The notes: generated by a model not told the origin, from the letters alone. DNA of 64,000 bases from an uncultured Nitrosospira sp. (GCA_900696515.1 CAADGK010000015.1:186001-250000); one strand, 5' to 3'. Numbered from the stretch's first letter, positions 46,549-58,414 are shown. Translations and numbers: made by a program.

Positions 46549-47727
46549 CTACCGTCCTCCGCTATAGGTGTGCGCCGCTGCTTGCAGCCCGGCTCCGGGA
46601 GTCGACACCCACCCACTTCGAATACCGATTTCTTCAATGGCGTTCAGTAGAGTCAACACATTTGCCTCCGTCGATGATTCCCCCATGAGTCCGATTCTCC
46701 ACACTTTCCCCTTTAGCGGTCCCAATCCGCCGCCGATCTCTATGCCGAAGCGCCGCAGTAACTCGGCCCGGACCGCTGCCTCATCGATGTGAGCCGGCAC
46801 GGTGACGCAGACCAATGTTGGAAGTCGTCGATCTGCAGGCGGCAATGGACTGAAGCCGAGTGCCGTCAGTCCTGCGATCAATGCACGGCTGTTCAACTGA
46901 TGGCGGGAAAATCTCGCCGGAAGTCCCTCCTCTTCCACGAGGCGTAAGGCCTCTCGTAACGCATAGGTCATCGAAATCGGTGCCGTGTGGTGATAGGCTC
47001 GACTCTGCTCCGCCCAGTAGTCGGCAATGAGGGACAGGTCAAGGTACCAGCTGCGGCAGGGAGAACGCCGAGTCTTCACAACAGACAGGGCACGATCGCT
47101 GAGTGTCAAGGGAGCCAGGCCCGGCGGGCAACTGAGACACTTCTGTGTCGCGCTGTAGCAGACATCGATCCCCCATCGATCAACCTCGACCGGCATGCCT
47201 CCGAGGGAGGTGACGGCATCGACGATCAAGAGGGTGTTGTACTGACGACAGACAGTCCCGATATGTTCGATCGGCTGCCAGGCTCCCGTGGAGGTTTCAG
47301 CCTGGACGAGCACCACCGCTTTCACCGGCCCGGATTGTTCGAGTGCCGACGCAATGAAGTCCGGTTCAAACACCTGTCCCCAGGGCACTTCTATCCGAAT
47401 GACGTTTCCTCCGCAGCGCTCGATGATGGTGGCGAGCCGAGTGCCGAAGACGCCATTGATCCCCACCACGACGCTGTCACCAGGTTCGATGACGTTGACG
47501 ATCGCAGCCTCCATACCGGCGGACCCAGTTCCGGAGACGGCGATGGTGAAGGGGTTTGTGGTTGCAAATACTCGACGGAGGAGCGTCTGAATGTCATTCA
47601 TGACGCCTAAAAATATCGGGTCGAGATGCCCGATCAGCGGAGTCGACATCGCACGCAGCACCCGAGGGTGCACGGCGCTGGGACCAGGCCCCAACAACAG
47701 TCTGCGTGGGGCAAGAAAGTCCTGCAT
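46549..47727 (-). CDS. Class V aminotransferase (alanine/serine-glyoxylate type)
   Basis: 392 residues from the ATG at 47727, which has a strong AGGAGG eight bases upstream; an earlier ATG at 47781 lacks one. PLP lysine in CYSATQKCLSCPPG; substrate and cofactor region LLLGPGPSAVHPRVLRA at the N-terminus and VSGTGSAGMEAAIVN. This subgroup transfers amino groups between alanine or serine and glyoxylate, in photorespiration-like or C1/serine metabolism. It forms a two-gene unit with the amidohydrolase. Confidence 0.87.
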   Translation of the reverse strand: MQDFLAPRRLLLGPGPSAVHPRVLRAMSTPLIGHLDPIFLGVMNDIQTLLRRVFATTNPFTIAVSGTGSAGMEAAIVNVIEPGDSVVVGINGVFGTRLATIIERCGGNVIRIEVPWGQVFEPDFIASALEQSGPVKAVVLVQAETSTGAWQPIEHIGTVCRQYNTLLIVDAVTSLGGMPVEVDRWGIDVCYSATQKCLSCPPGLAPLTLSDRALSVVKTRRSPCRSWYLDLSLIADYWAEQSRAYHHTAPISMTYALREALRLVEEEGLPARFSRHQLNSRALIAGLTALGFSPLPPADRRLPTLVCVTVPAHIDEAAVRAELLRRFGIEIGGGLGPLKGKVWRIGLMGESSTEANVLTLLNAIEEIGIRSGWVSTPGAGLQAAAHTYSGGR

Positions 47728-47868
47728 AGCCAAAGCCTCCTGAAATGTCGCGCGGTTAGTATAGCCAACCCGATGAGACATAGCTACGCGAGAAATTCAC
47801 ACAGGCAAGGCGCCTAGCTAGTTTGAGGGGATTTGGGCGGTGGTGCGGCCGTGATATAGTCGGGCGCC

Positions 47869-49365
47869 ATGAATGAACAGGTACTCGCAATCGGGCAGTT
47901 ACCGAAGCTCCCTGACGCTGGTGATCCTATTGATTCACTGGCTTCTCCGCTCCCATATAGTAGCCGGTGGTCGCGTTGCGTGAGTGTGCTCTGCGCCGGT
48001 GTTCTACTTGCCTCCCTTGCGGGGATTCTCTGGCTGTCTCTGACCGTTCCGAAACTTCAACGCTTTGAGGAGCCGGATCGCGCGCTTGACCTGATGGTCA
48101 GCCGGATGATGGAAGCGCAGGATGGTCTGCGCCGCGCACCGGTATGGCAGCAATGGGTCGCGGAATGGACGATGGACAGTCCGGATGAGGCCTCTCGTCA
48201 GGCCATCAGGTGGTATCGGGAACTGATTGCAATCACGAATGATCCGTCGGCAAAACTTCGATTGGCGATTCTTCTCGGTGAATCAAACCAGGAAGTCGAG
48301 GCGATTGCGGAAGCCCAGGGATGGCATGATCGCGGGACCTCTGCCGATCTCTTTCGAGAACTGATCGTCGTGGCATACGGCACGGCCCCCCTCTCACTGG
48401 CGCAAGAGACGACCTTACAGGCAACGCTGGCGGAAACATTGCCCAACGAATGGTTCTACAGCCATCTTGCTGAGAGATTGGCGCAGCGGGCCGGTGACCG
48501 TGCGCGCGTCACGGCGGTCGCGGCCCAGAGACAGTTGAAGGAAGAGCGGTCTCAGCGATGGATTCGTCCATTGATCATCGGTGAGCTTGCCTGTCTTGTT
48601 CTTGGGTCGGTGATGTTGTTGGGGATGCTCAGACTCACAGGCCGGCAATTGGACGTCTTCCGGCTCCATTCCCCGGGAGTGCCTCCTCCGTGGTCCGGGG
48701 GGACGGCTGCCGCGGTGATTCTCCGGGGAGGCGCTTTAGGCGCCTTCATGACCATCGCCTTCTTATCGATACCCGCACTCAATCATGGATCGTTACGCGC
48801 ACTGGCAATTCCCCTGGCCAATCTTCCGCTGTTGGTCATCGCCTATGTGCATTTGCTCAAACCGGCCGGCCTGGATTTCCGGCAGGGGTTCGGTCTGCGT
48901 ATCAATCGCAAGGACCTCGGGCGACTGGTGTGCGTCATCTTTGCCGTGGTTGCAGCTGCACTCTGGGGCGAGTGGGTCTTGGGACAAGCCGCAGACTTTC
49001 TGAAGCTTGAGAATCATTGGACTGAATGGTTTGATCAGGACCTGGTGTGGGCCGCGCCACCCATGCTTGCCACCAGCCTGCTCGAATATGTGATCCTCGC
49101 GCCGATTTTTGAGGAGCTTGCGTTTCGCGGATTGCTCTTTGCCATGTTCCGTCGGCGATTCACCTTTCTTCCAGCCGCTGTGCTCAGTGCGACGATCTTT
49201 GCGCTGGCCCACGGGTATAGTCTCCTCGGGTTCATCAGCGTCTTGTGGAGCGGGTTCCTCTGGGCTTGGATTTATGATCGAACGGGGAGTCTTATACCCG
49301 GCATGGTGGCTCACGCCGTGAACAACTTGCTGGTCTGCCTCACCGTGATGGCCCTGCTTCGTTGA
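47869..49365 (+). CDS. CPBP-family intramembrane metalloprotease
   Basis: 498 residues. One membrane helix near residues 40-62, a soluble helical segment of about 160 residues outside the membrane, then about eight helices that hold the CPBP (CAAX prenyl protease 2/bacteriocin-processing) domain: FEELAFRGLLFAMFRRRF near 413-430, FALAHGYS near 443 and AHAVNNLL near 481, the three catalytic motifs. Substrates of bacterial members are mostly unknown. The extra N-terminal part is unusual. The 3' end overlaps the convergent SDR gene by 26 bases. Confidence 0.85.
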   Translation: MNEQVLAIGQLPKLPDAGDPIDSLASPLPYSSRWSRCVSVLCAGVLLASLAGILWLSLTVPKLQRFEEPDRALDLMVSRMMEAQDGLRRAPVWQQWVAEWTMDSPDEASRQAIRWYRELIAITNDPSAKLRLAILLGESNQEVEAIAEAQGWHDRGTSADLFRELIVVAYGTAPLSLAQETTLQATLAETLPNEWFYSHLAERLAQRAGDRARVTAVAAQRQLKEERSQRWIRPLIIGELACLVLGSVMLLGMLRLTGRQLDVFRLHSPGVPPPWSGGTAAAVILRGGALGAFMTIAFLSIPALNHGSLRALAIPLANLPLLVIAYVHLLKPAGLDFRQGFGLRINRKDLGRLVCVIFAVVAAALWGEWVLGQAADFLKLENHWTEWFDQDLVWAAPPMLATSLLEYVILAPIFEELAFRGLLFAMFRRRFTFLPAAVLSATIFALAHGYSLLGFISVLWSGFLWAWIYDRTGSLIPGMVAHAVNNLLVCLTVMALLR

Positions 49366-50164
49366 GAGAAGCTTCCTGGATGTGTTCAAGCGCTTGGTAG
49401 AGATCCTTGTAGTGGAGAGTCATCCCATCCGCTTTCAGCAGCTCACACATTCTCTGATTCGCGATCCGTTTTCCCGTCGACTGTGGTTCAGGAGAAACGG
49501 ATGATCGAATCCCCCATCGTCGTTCAAGGGTCCGGCAGATGTCGTCCCAGGTCCTGGGAGTGCCATCGCTGACGTTGTAGACCGTACCCGCCTCACCACG
49601 CCTGAGGGCTGCCAAGCAGATTGCCGCAAGATCCTCGGCATGAATCAGGTTGACGTATTTTCGTGAGCGGGCGACCCGTCCTGTTCGGATCCACTCCATG
49701 GGATTACGGTGTGGCCCGTAGATCCCAGAAACTCTAAGCGTGATTGCTCCATAATGACTTCTCAGCAATTCTTCACCTTGTACACGAGGTATCCTGGAAT
49801 CAAATGCGGCTGTTTCATCAATCCAGGGCGGAGGGTATTCGGTTGAGAGGTCGTTATCGTAGGCGGAGGTGCTGCCAAGTACCACCAGCTGGCGGGCTCG
49901 CAATGCTGCCGTCTCAGCGAACTGCCGAACCGATTCGATCGGCACGGCGGGAAAGCACCACAGGAGGTCGGTTGCCGGAGGAATCAGTCGCCAGGTCTCG
50001 GGCTGTGTGAGATCGAACCTGATTCGTTGTTCCCTTCTCAGGCCGGAGAGGCGTTGATCGGGATCACGACTGGTCGCAAAGACCTCCGTATAGAGTTGCT
50101 CCGCCAGCGGCAGGAGAAAATTGGCGGTATAGCCCGATCCAAGAATGGTGAGTGAATGGTGCAA
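49340..50164 (-). CDS. NAD-dependent epimerase/dehydratase-like SDR protein
   Basis: 274 residues with a Rossmann fold: nucleotide loop ILGSGYTANFLLPLAE at the N-terminus (close to YeeZ-type), LVVLGSTSAYD, LRVSGIYGPHRNPME and GTVYNVSDGTPRTWDDI. The classical YxxxK is not obvious: no clear YxxxK pair follows the serine region, so catalysis is uncertain and the protein may belong to the atypical extended SDR group. Converges on the CPBP gene with overlap. The gene is monocistronic by context. Confidence 0.72.
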   Translation of the reverse strand: MHHSLTILGSGYTANFLLPLAEQLYTEVFATSRDPDQRLSGLRREQRIRFDLTQPETWRLIPPATDLLWCFPAVPIESVRQFAETAALRARQLVVLGSTSAYDNDLSTEYPPPWIDETAAFDSRIPRVQGEELLRSHYGAITLRVSGIYGPHRNPMEWIRTGRVARSRKYVNLIHAEDLAAICLAALRRGEAGTVYNVSDGTPRTWDDICRTLERRWGIRSSVSPEPQSTGKRIANQRMCELLKADGMTLHYKDLYQALEHIQEASLNEAGPSR

Positions 50165-50326
50165 GCTGAGAAGCCTTCCTGTGGTGAGCAGTCAGTGTGC
50201 CAGTGAGCAGTCATCGGAGTCCAACGAAAAAGTCATGAAACAGGATGTGTGCCGTCATGTGCTCCGGTCTCGGTGTTGTGAGGGACTTGGGGGAGTGGTA
50301 TAACCAAAACTATGTGGCAGGAAAGA

Positions 50327-51568
50327 ATGCTGAGGATATCCCGTATCAGACGCTCACGTTTCGCCTGGCTCCTTCCATGTTTGCTGCTCGTGCCTGGCTG
50401 TGGCGATGGTGGAGGGGAAGGCGGGCTGGGCGGGCTCGGTGCGATCGGCGGAGAACGAACTGCGGGAACGATCGTCTACGTCACCAACAGCGGATCCAAT
50501 AGTGTGTCCGGATATACCGCGAACGCACTGACCGGTGGGCTGACGGCAATTGCCGGTTCTCCGTTTCCGGATGTTCCGACTCCGTCGGCGATCGCCGCGT
50601 CCGCGAACGGGTTGTTCGCCTATATTGCCAATAGTCAGACGAACAGGGTGACCGCTTTCCGGATCGGCACCAATGGTGCTTTGTTGCGTGGAGAGTCGAC
50701 AGCCGGGAACCCCAACCCGGTTCAAGTGGGCACGACCCCGAGAGCGCTTGCGATCTCTAAGGATTCTCAATTTCTGTATGTTGCCAATAGTGGGTCGGAT
50801 GATGTGACCGTCTTGAAGATCGGCACCGTCGGCGTGCTGACGCCTGTTCCACAGGCGGAAGGCCGGTCCAAACCTGTCGGTGCGGGGGCCTCCTCACCGG
50901 TTGCATTGGCGATTACTCCGAATGGACGGTTTCTCTATGTCGCTACCAGTACCTCCAGTCTGATCACGGCGTTTCAAGTTGATTCATCGGGAGTACTCAC
51001 GCTCGTACCGCAGTCAGGACCAGGCACGAATCCCATTTCATCAGGCGGGACCGGCTTGACGGCCCTTGCCCTGTCCCCGAATGGACAGTTTCTCTATGTG
51101 ACCAACGGGGCGTCCAACACCGTCTCGACATTTCGGGTCGAACCATCAGGACTGTTGACCCTGATTCCACCGGCCAGTTCTAATCCTGTTTCCACGGGGG
51201 GAACCACTCCAAACAGCCTTACTGTGGGGGCGGATGGAGGCCATTTATATGTCGCCAATGGAGGCGGCACGGTGTCGGTGTTTGGTATAGGAAGCGACGG
51301 CCTGCCGACTCTCGTGCCGGTCTCAGGAGGATCCCCCAACCCTGTGCCCACGCCGACCGGATCCACTCCGGTGGCACTCAGTATCTCTCCGGATGGCCAG
51401 CTCTTGTATGTGGCGAATCGTGCCACCAGTGTGTCGGGAGGCACGATCTCGGCCTATACGATCGTCTCCGGGACTGGCGTTCTGATTCCGGTCACGCAGC
51501 TGCTCGGGAATCCCTTTCGTGCGGAGAACGCTCCTTCCGCCATTGTCACGCTCGGACCAACTTCCTGA
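50327..51568 (+). CDS. Beta-propeller lipoprotein (YVTN/lactonase-like)
   Basis: 413 residues from the ATG at 50327, with AGGA close upstream; an ATG 15 bases earlier is possible. Lipoprotein signal with LLLVPGC, then a Gly-rich linker (GDGGGEGG) to about residue 45. The rest is at least six repeats of FLYVANSGSDDVTV-like strands alternating with GVLTPVP, the pattern of the lactonase/YVTN seven-bladed propeller. No catalytic residues of lactonases can be confirmed. Probably anchored in the outer membrane as a binding or surface scaffold. Confidence 0.75.
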   Translation: MLRISRIRRSRFAWLLPCLLLVPGCGDGGGEGGLGGLGAIGGERTAGTIVYVTNSGSNSVSGYTANALTGGLTAIAGSPFPDVPTPSAIAASANGLFAYIANSQTNRVTAFRIGTNGALLRGESTAGNPNPVQVGTTPRALAISKDSQFLYVANSGSDDVTVLKIGTVGVLTPVPQAEGRSKPVGAGASSPVALAITPNGRFLYVATSTSSLITAFQVDSSGVLTLVPQSGPGTNPISSGGTGLTALALSPNGQFLYVTNGASNTVSTFRVEPSGLLTLIPPASSNPVSTGGTTPNSLTVGADGGHLYVANGGGTVSVFGIGSDGLPTLVPVSGGSPNPVPTPTGSTPVALSISPDGQLLYVANRATSVSGGTISAYTIVSGTGVLIPVTQLLGNPFRAENAPSAIVTLGPTS

Positions 51569-51597
51569 TCGCGGGCCTGCAACGAGAAGCTCTTGAC

Positions 51598-53760
51598 TCA
51601 GTTCGCGAGCCGAGTTCGCAATCGATCTCTGGTTCGGGATGTTTCATTGGAAAGACGGTCCTGCAGCAGATACTGGAGTTGATGGGCGGGAAGTGGTTTG
51701 CCGAAGAGATAGCCTTGATAGGTATCGCAGCCTTGCAGACGGAGAAAGGCGAGTTGATCGAGGGTTTCCACTCCCTCGGCGACGAGATGCAGCTGGAGTG
51801 CGCGTCCCATTCCGACAATCGCCCGCATGATCGGAGAATCCTCCTTCCCAAGCTTGAGGTCTTTGATGAAAGCCCGGTCGATCTTGAGCGTGTCGATCGG
51901 AAAACGCTGAAGATAGGCCAGGGAGGAGTAGCCTGTTCCAAAATCGTCGATGGCGAGTCGAAAGCCGGATTCCTTGAGTTCACGCAGGATGGTCGTGGTC
52001 GATTCCGCGTCCGTCATCAAGACACTTTCGGTCAGCTCAAGCTCGATGTCCTGCGGGTGTCCTCCTTCTGCGAAAACCAGTTCCTTCAGATGGGCGGCAA
52101 GATGCGCCTGTCTGAAATACAGACCGGAGACGTTGATTGAGACCGCAATGGGGGCCAGCCCGGACTTATGCCAGATGCGTTGTTGTCGAGCCACGTTTCT
52201 GATGACCCAGTCGGTCATCGGCATGATCAGCGCTTCTTCTTCAGCAACCTGGATGAATTCCGCCGGAGCAATCAAGCCGCGAGCCGGGTGTTGCCAGCGA
52301 ATCAGGGCTTCAAATCCGATGACCTGCTCCGAGAGGATGTCGACTTTCGGTTGATAGTGCAGGAGGAATTGGTTGCCGGCGATGGCGCTTCGTAGGTCTT
52401 GTTCGAGCCCGATCCGTGCGGCGAGCGATGCGTTCATGGCATCGGAGTAGAACTGATAGCGATTGGGACCTGTGCGCGTCGCCGACTGAGCTGCCGTGCC
52501 GGCATTGCGCAGGACCTGCTCCGCCTCGGTTCCATCGGTGCCTGGAATCGCGATCCCGATATAAGCGGAGAGCGTCACACTGGTGGATTCAATTTGAAAC
52601 GGATTGTGCAGCGCATCCAGACAATTCCGGGCGACCCGGGCGGAATCTTCAGGAGCCGCGAGATCGGTCAGGAACAGTGCAAACTGGCCATCGCTGAGGC
52701 GAGCCAGCGTCGGCGAGGCGGCGCCGGAGGATCGAGCAACCGTCAGGTCCGAGGAGAGAGACTGCCGCAGTCGTTCGGCCGCCTCTCTGATGAGATGCTC
52801 ACCGCATCGTGGGCCATGCATCTCACAGATGCGCTGATACCGGTCCAGATGTATCACCAATAGGGCATCAGGGACGCCTGCGCCGGACGCCAGCACTTGA
52901 CCGACGCGATGGAGAAAGAGGGTTCGGTTGGGGAGATGTGTCACGCTGTCGTAGTTTGCCAGGAAGTAGATCTTTGTTTCGGCAGCACGTTCATCCGTGA
53001 CGTCTTGCACGGTTCCGACCAGACGACGCGCGTGGGTGTGGTTGTCCGTCTGGGTTTCACCACGAAGACGGACGATGCGTTCCGCACCGTCACGGGGAAT
53101 GAGCCGGTGGTCCATGTCCACCCCCGTTCCCTCGGCTCTCGCCCGCTGTAAGGCTTTGATCACCGGTTCCCGGTCTCCCTCGTGGACACAGGCCAGATAG
53201 GAGAATTGTGCGGGGTCAATCGAGCCCGGCAGGATGCCAAGCGTTCGACAGGCGGCTTCCGAGAGGTCCATCCGATCGCCGGACGGGTCCCATTCCCATC
53301 CGCCGAGTCGGGCGATCCGCTGGGCCTGCGCTAATTGAGCTTCACGGGCGCGAAGGGCGTTCATGGTTCGGCCGGCGCGCAACATGTAGCGTACCCGCTG
53401 GCTGAGAATGAGTCCGTGGCACGGCTTGACGATAAAGTCGGTCGCACCTTTTTCATAGGCCTGCGCGATTGAGTCGACATCGTCCAAGCCCGTCATGATG
53501 AGAATCGGCACGAAGCGCCCGTGCGGCAGCTGTCGGATGTGTTCGCAGACGGCAAATCCACCCATGCCGGGCATTTGCAAATCCAGGATAATGATGTCGG
53601 GCATCGTGGACGACGCGAATTCGACCGCGGCCTCTCCGCTCAGAGCCTCTTCGACCAACAGCTCGTCCTGTTCCAGGCTCATGCGGGAGAGCATGCGAAA
53701 CGTGGCATCATCATCGACGATCAGCGCCAGCGGGAGCGGTCGTCGGGTCGAGGCAGTCAT
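51598..53760 (-). CDS. Response regulator with PAS, degenerate GGDEF and EAL domains
   Basis: 720 residues: receiver at about 10-130 (phospho-acceptor in [13 protein letters not shown]), PAS/PAC at about 145-260, GGDEF at about 270-440 and EAL at about 455-705. In the GGDEF part the signature loop reads LSDGQF, so cyclase activity is unlikely. The EAL part keeps [26 protein letters not shown], the Lys in [10 protein letters not shown] and AEGVET, so c-di-GMP phosphodiesterase activity is expected. It overlaps the hybrid kinase by four bases, so the pair forms one phosphorelay controlling c-di-GMP. Confidence 0.9.
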   Translation of the reverse strand: MTASTRRPLPLALIVDDDATFRMLSRMSLEQDELLVEEALSGEAAVEFASSTMPDIIILDLQMPGMGGFAVCEHIRQLPHGRFVPILIMTGLDDVDSIAQAYEKGATDFIVKPCHGLILSQRVRYMLRAGRTMNALRAREAQLAQAQRIARLGGWEWDPSGDRMDLSEAACRTLGILPGSIDPAQFSYLACVHEGDREPVIKALQRARAEGTGVDMDHRLIPRDGAERIVRLRGETQTDNHTHARRLVGTVQDVTDERAAETKIYFLANYDSVTHLPNRTLFLHRVGQVLASGAGVPDALLVIHLDRYQRICEMHGPRCGEHLIREAAERLRQSLSSDLTVARSSGAASPTLARLSDGQFALFLTDLAAPEDSARVARNCLDALHNPFQIESTSVTLSAYIGIAIPGTDGTEAEQVLRNAGTAAQSATRTGPNRYQFYSDAMNASLAARIGLEQDLRSAIAGNQFLLHYQPKVDILSEQVIGFEALIRWQHPARGLIAPAEFIQVAEEEALIMPMTDWVIRNVARQQRIWHKSGLAPIAVSINVSGLYFRQAHLAAHLKELVFAEGGHPQDIELELTESVLMTDAESTTTILRELKESGFRLAIDDFGTGYSSLAYLQRFPIDTLKIDRAFIKDLKLGKEDSPIMRAIVGMGRALQLHLVAEGVETLDQLAFLRLQGCDTYQGYLFGKPLPAHQLQYLLQDRLSNETSRTRDRLRTRLAN

Positions 53761-56700
53761 GTTGGTCTCCTCTCAAGCTCCGCCTGAAAGATCCGGCAGG
53801 CGTGTTCGAATGCCGCAGTCAGCGGGGTCAACAATGGTTCGGCGTCTTCGAGGTGTCCCTGCCGACTGAGTTCTTCGAATTGACGGCAGAGTTTCGACAG
53901 CGAGACCGCTCCCAGTGTCGCGCTTCTCGATCGCAGGCTGTGGGCCGCATGCTGTACGACCAGGGAGTTTCCGTTGGCCATGCCGTGGCGAAGCGTTGTC
54001 ACCAGGTTGTGGGAGTCGGTCACATACAGCGACAGGATCGTGGCCAATGCATCCGGTTGTCCAGGTCGTTGGAGGTGCGTGATTGATTTCCAGGCGTTCT
54101 GATCAACAACGAGCGAGGCATCGGAATCCTGGATAGCGGGTGCGGCGGTTTGTATGGACGTCAGGAGTTCCGCGTGGCCCGACGTTCCGGATTCCTGGTC
54201 CTCGGTCAGGGGGGTGAGGGAACACCAAAAGGTCAAGGCCGCGTGCAGTTGCGCCAGGGTGAACGGTTTTGAGATGTAATCGCTCATCCCCGCGGCCAGG
54301 CACCGTTCGCGATCCTCCTGCGTCGCATGCGCGGTAAGGGCGATGATGGGGATCGGCGGTCGTGACGCTTGCCGCTCCCATTCACGGATCTGCCTGGTGG
54401 CCTCGAGCCCGTCCAGTTCCGGCATTTGACAGTCCATCAAAATCACATCGGAGGAGGACTGTTTGGCATAGTCGACGACCTCTCGACCGGTGTGCGCGAC
54501 GGTCACGCCGTATCCCATGCTGTGGAGCATCAGCAGCGCGATTTCCCGGTTGACGCCGTTGTCTTCCCCGAGGAGAATCCGCCGCGAGAGGGCCTGCTTG
54601 TCCGTCGCGGATCCCGTTTCTTTTCCGATGGAAGGTTGATCGGTGAGTACGGTGCGCAGCGCATGGTACAGGGCCTGGAAGCGGATCGGCTTCGTGACAT
54701 CCCGCATGTGAGCCGATGGCATATCGCTTGCGGCATCGGCTTTTCTCATGAGCGAGACGAGTCGAATAATCTTGACGGTCCGCAGGGTCGGTTCGGAAAA
54801 CAAGGTCCGGACGATCTCCGTATCCGTCATATGATCGAAGGTTTCGTCGATCACCGCGACGACCGGTCCACGTTCTGTCGCGAGACCCGTCATGACGCAT
54901 TCAAGAAATTCACCTTCGGTATCAGCGAGGTGTGGAGCAATACCCCAAGCAGAGAGGTACTGTGCGAGCAGATGACGGGCCGTGGCTGAACTGACTGCCG
55001 CACACAGGCAAAGATTCGCGAAAGCGGGCTCCGTGTGAACGGGAGGGGGAGGGTCGGATTGAAGCGAAAACGGAACAATCACCGAAAAGGTACTGCCCGT
55101 TCCGATCGCACTTTCAAGACTGATGACACCGCCCATGCACTCGGTGAGCTGTTTGCAGAGGGGCAAGCCCAGCCCCGCGCGACCCGTCACCCCTATTGAG
55201 GAGTTGTCTGTGCGGGAACAGGATCGGAAAACGTCGGCCTGTCTCTCGATGCTGATACCGGATCCGGTGTCCGCCACGTCCAGCTTGATTCTGGGAATGT
55301 CCTTCCGGCCTGCTCCCTCGGATTCTTGAGTGACGGAGACCGTCACTTCTCCGGTTTGAGTGAAGGTGATGGCATTGCTGAGAAGGTTGGTCAGAATGTG
55401 TCCGATTCGAAGGGGGTCGCCCATGACGGCGGTTGGGACCGACGGATCGTAAAAGGTGTGGATCTGGAGCCCTTTTCGCTGGGCAGGTTCAGCCAACCGT
55501 TCCACGGTGGTCTCAACAAGATCGCGCAAATCAATGGGAACGGGGTGCACTACCAATGTGCCGCTTTCGACTTCCGAGCACGTGAGGTGGTTGCTGATCA
55601 GTGTGAGTAGGGTCGCTGCCGAGTTGTGAATCGTGTCGACATACCGCCGTTGGATGTCGGTAAGGGGGGTGTGGGCCAGGACTTCGGTCATCCCGATCAC
55701 GCCGCTCAGCGGTGTCCTGATATCGTGACTCACAGCCGTCAGGAATTTGACCTTGGCCTGTATCGTGTCCTGGGCCGCAGGGTGAGAGTTGACTGGTCCT
55801 TCCGCAGGTCCCCGTCGTCCGTCGGCATCAAGGACGAGGGTCAGGATGTTTGCGATCGCGCGGGCGAACCGGTGCTCATCCGTCGTCCATTCACGTGAGG
55901 ATCCGACATACTCGATCGAGAGGACACCCGCCAGCTTGTCCTGTGTCTGAAGCGGGATATCGAGCCGTGCGCCGCCCTGCATCGGAGGCTGAAGTTCGGA
56001 AAGCAAGTCCCGAAAGGCCGGTTCCTGGAGTGTCTCTGTTGCCGCAAGAATCGATTTCTGATCGAGAGCCGCCATGTAGTTCGGATAGTCCTCGCGAAGC
56101 AATCTCTGACCGCCGGCATGGTGATCCGTTGTCGTCTCATACCGGTCCAGGCAACCGAGCGATTGAGTCCGTTCCTCGTACACCCATATGCTTACGAAGT
56201 GGACCGCCAAGGTCTGGGCAACCAGTTCCGTCACCTGTTTGGCCAGGGCCGGCAGCGGATCGGCACACACCCGCTGATCCTGAGCGAGTGACAGGAGCGC
56301 ATTCAGTTGCAGGTGAAGACGCTCATCGTGTGCGTTTGAGGATGGACTCGGATGTTGGAGAAGCGTTGTCCGTTCTTCTGACGCCTGTGCGGCATCAATC
56401 CTGACGTGCACATGCGTTTGCGTGGCACGGCTGTTCAGAAGGGTCATGGCGATCAGATCGGCCGCTCGCCGTGCATAAACCAGACTGTCGGCGGGCGGTC
56501 TCCTTTTCTGTCGATATCCGAGCACGAGTACCCCGCCGATCGTATCGGCGACGATGATGGGAACAAGAGCGAAGAGAGGGAGGTCTGGTCGTCGCATGGC
56601 CGACAGAAAGGATGGGAGTGAGGCCGATGTCACAAGGGTATGGTCCGGGTGTGCTTGCAGCATCACGCGATGCTCATCCGTGACCTGACAGGGAGAGGCG

Positions 56701-57929
56701 GTGAGTTCCTCTGATGGTCCACCAAGGAATTGCATGGACAGGACGGAAGGTTCCGAATGAGCGGGATCAAGGAACAGGAGACCCGTCGCATCACAACTGA
56801 TTGCAGCGGAGATACGAGAGAGCACGACATCGTCCAGAGCCGCCGGTTCACGGATGGACAGGAGGGCCTGTCCGATTGATAAGAGGCTCTCCTCCATGCG
56901 GAACTGCCGGCTCAAGCTTTCGGTCATCCCGTTAAAAGAGTCCGCGAGTTCCTCAAATTCATCGTGAGTGTGAACGGTCACCGGCGTCGAGAAGTTTCCG
57001 GAAGCCAGACGAACGATTCCTTCTTGTAATCGGAGCAGCGGATGGAGGCTCCGTCGAATCAGTACGACACTCAACAGCACCGCGGTGCAGGATGTGAGGG
57101 CCGTGACGAGCAGGAGTATGCGACGGAACTGTGTGACTGGGAATAGGACCGACTCCCGTGTTTGACTCACGACAATTACCCAGGGGTCCATCAGAAAGAG
57201 CTGTTGCAGGGGCACTGACCAGGCCCCAGCGACATGGTCTTGTCCTCCGATCGTCCACAGAGGACCTGTTTTCACCGGAGCGCCGTCTTCCTGCCCTCGA
57301 AAATCAGGGAGCGCGAATGCTGGTTCAAACGTCGAGTACATCGGCCGGCCGGCCCCGTCTTCAACGACCAGATCCGTATCGGAGGAGAGTGTCTCTCTTG
57401 CCTGGTCACCCCAGAGCGCGGTTCCGTCCAGCTGTGCAGCCAGCAGGCCGGCCTCCACTTGATGCGGGTTGATCAGCCTGGTCAGTGTAAGTTGCGACTG
57501 ATGTTCCGAAACATGGTGAATCTCCAGTAGGGAGTTGCCTGTTTGCAGGTGCGCGATTTGGGGTGGGGTGAGTTGTCGTTGGCCAGGTTCGAGCATGAGG
57601 ACCTGAACCTCCCGGAACAGCCGATGAGGTTCGGTGCCAGGCGCGAGGGGGATGATGGTTTCGACGACGGGACCATCTTGTGGCAGCTCAACGGCCATCC
57701 TGTCCAGAGCAGCCCTCATGGTCAATAGATGGTTGTAGAGCATCATCCCTCGCGACCTGCTTTCCTGTCGGAGGTGGGAAGAGGTTTGAAGCAGAAGTTG
57801 CTCGCCGGTTTGGTAGTACAAAACCCAGGAGAGAACGGATATCGGCGCCAACGCGCCGAATACAAACAGCCCAAACGTACGGCGGCCGAGGGGGCTCCGA
57901 AACAGTGATTGGAAGAACGAGATCGGCAT
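53757..57929 (-). CDS. Hybrid sensor histidine kinase with GAF, receiver and HPt domains
   Basis: 1390 residues. Membrane helix at about 18-40, a periplasmic sensory part to about 270, second helix, HAMP at about 290-345, two GAF-like segments (about 360-500 and 540-700), phosphoacceptor helix [15 protein letters not shown], HATPase ([25 protein letters not shown]), a degenerate receiver, an intact receiver ([32 protein letters not shown]) and a C-terminal HPt ([15 protein letters not shown]). A full internal phosphorelay is possible. The first receiver lacks the acidic pair. The partner is the coupled EAL regulator. Confidence 0.88.
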   Translation of the reverse strand: MPISFFQSLFRSPLGRRTFGLFVFGALAPISVLSWVLYYQTGEQLLLQTSSHLRQESRSRGMMLYNHLLTMRAALDRMAVELPQDGPVVETIIPLAPGTEPHRLFREVQVLMLEPGQRQLTPPQIAHLQTGNSLLEIHHVSEHQSQLTLTRLINPHQVEAGLLAAQLDGTALWGDQARETLSSDTDLVVEDGAGRPMYSTFEPAFALPDFRGQEDGAPVKTGPLWTIGGQDHVAGAWSVPLQQLFLMDPWVIVVSQTRESVLFPVTQFRRILLLVTALTSCTAVLLSVVLIRRSLHPLLRLQEGIVRLASGNFSTPVTVHTHDEFEELADSFNGMTESLSRQFRMEESLLSIGQALLSIREPAALDDVVLSRISAAISCDATGLLFLDPAHSEPSVLSMQFLGGPSEELTASPCQVTDEHRVMLQAHPDHTLVTSASLPSFLSAMRRPDLPLFALVPIIVADTIGGVLVLGYRQKRRPPADSLVYARRAADLIAMTLLNSRATQTHVHVRIDAAQASEERTTLLQHPSPSSNAHDERLHLQLNALLSLAQDQRVCADPLPALAKQVTELVAQTLAVHFVSIWVYEERTQSLGCLDRYETTTDHHAGGQRLLREDYPNYMAALDQKSILAATETLQEPAFRDLLSELQPPMQGGARLDIPLQTQDKLAGVLSIEYVGSSREWTTDEHRFARAIANILTLVLDADGRRGPAEGPVNSHPAAQDTIQAKVKFLTAVSHDIRTPLSGVIGMTEVLAHTPLTDIQRRYVDTIHNSAATLLTLISNHLTCSEVESGTLVVHPVPIDLRDLVETTVERLAEPAQRKGLQIHTFYDPSVPTAVMGDPLRIGHILTNLLSNAITFTQTGEVTVSVTQESEGAGRKDIPRIKLDVADTGSGISIERQADVFRSCSRTDNSSIGVTGRAGLGLPLCKQLTECMGGVISLESAIGTGSTFSVIVPFSLQSDPPPPVHTEPAFANLCLCAAVSSATARHLLAQYLSAWGIAPHLADTEGEFLECVMTGLATERGPVVAVIDETFDHMTDTEIVRTLFSEPTLRTVKIIRLVSLMRKADAASDMPSAHMRDVTKPIRFQALYHALRTVLTDQPSIGKETGSATDKQALSRRILLGEDNGVNREIALLMLHSMGYGVTVAHTGREVVDYAKQSSSDVILMDCQMPELDGLEATRQIREWERQASRPPIPIIALTAHATQEDRERCLAAGMSDYISKPFTLAQLHAALTFWCSLTPLTEDQESGTSGHAELLTSIQTAAPAIQDSDASLVVDQNAWKSITHLQRPGQPDALATILSLYVTDSHNLVTTLRHGMANGNSLVVQHAAHSLRSRSATLGAVSLSKLCRQFEELSRQGHLEDAEPLLTPLTAAFEHACRIFQAELERRPT

Positions 57930-58414
57930 GATGGTAATAGCTCAACGAGTGTGAGTCTTGGATGTGCCCGCCGTCTTCATGAATGCGTCTCTATGATGAA
58001 GATGGACGGGAGTATTTCGTTATGTCCGCAAACGACGTCTGTGCCGCTGCATCGGATCGAGTGGTTCACGGCGCATGATCGGGGTGCTTAGACCCCGCGT
58101 GTGCTTGTCGGTCCATCGTCGGTCTTGAACGAATCCAAGGAGGACCTGAGCCCGGCCGGATTCTGTTCCATGTGCCCTGTCAGAACGGTCAACGCATACA
58201 CAATCACGTGCCTCACGATTCGCATGTGTAGGGGGTGAACGACCGACCGCCATTGTCGCCGGTGGCGACGAGCGGCGGGTGGCTGCGGCGGTGGCACCAC
58301 GGTCAATCTTGGATTCATACGACCGGCTTCTCTCGACGAACCGGTCGGGGATGACGAATCCGCCCACGAAGCTACTGTTCTACGTACAGGGGAAGCTGGT
58401 CCCATAGCATGCCT
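57930..58414. other. Poorly defined upstream region, no clear gene
   Basis: Together with the next feature this makes 915 bases without a confident gene. A small basic open frame on the minus strand (58088-58318, 76 codons) has no recognisable character. A hairpin GTCGCC-GGT-GGCGAC lies at 58255-58269. The promoter of the hybrid kinase should be here. Confidence 0.35.

Noticed and set aside
50173-50215. A further heptad repeat upstream of the propeller lipoprotein
   Set aside because: GTGAGCAGTCAG-type units recur here, but no complementary second arm is visible, so it was not counted with the inverted repeats.
51598-53760. Active diguanylate cyclase
   Set aside because: The GGDEF loop reads LSDGQF, lacking the acidic metal and catalytic residues; only the EAL half appears functional.
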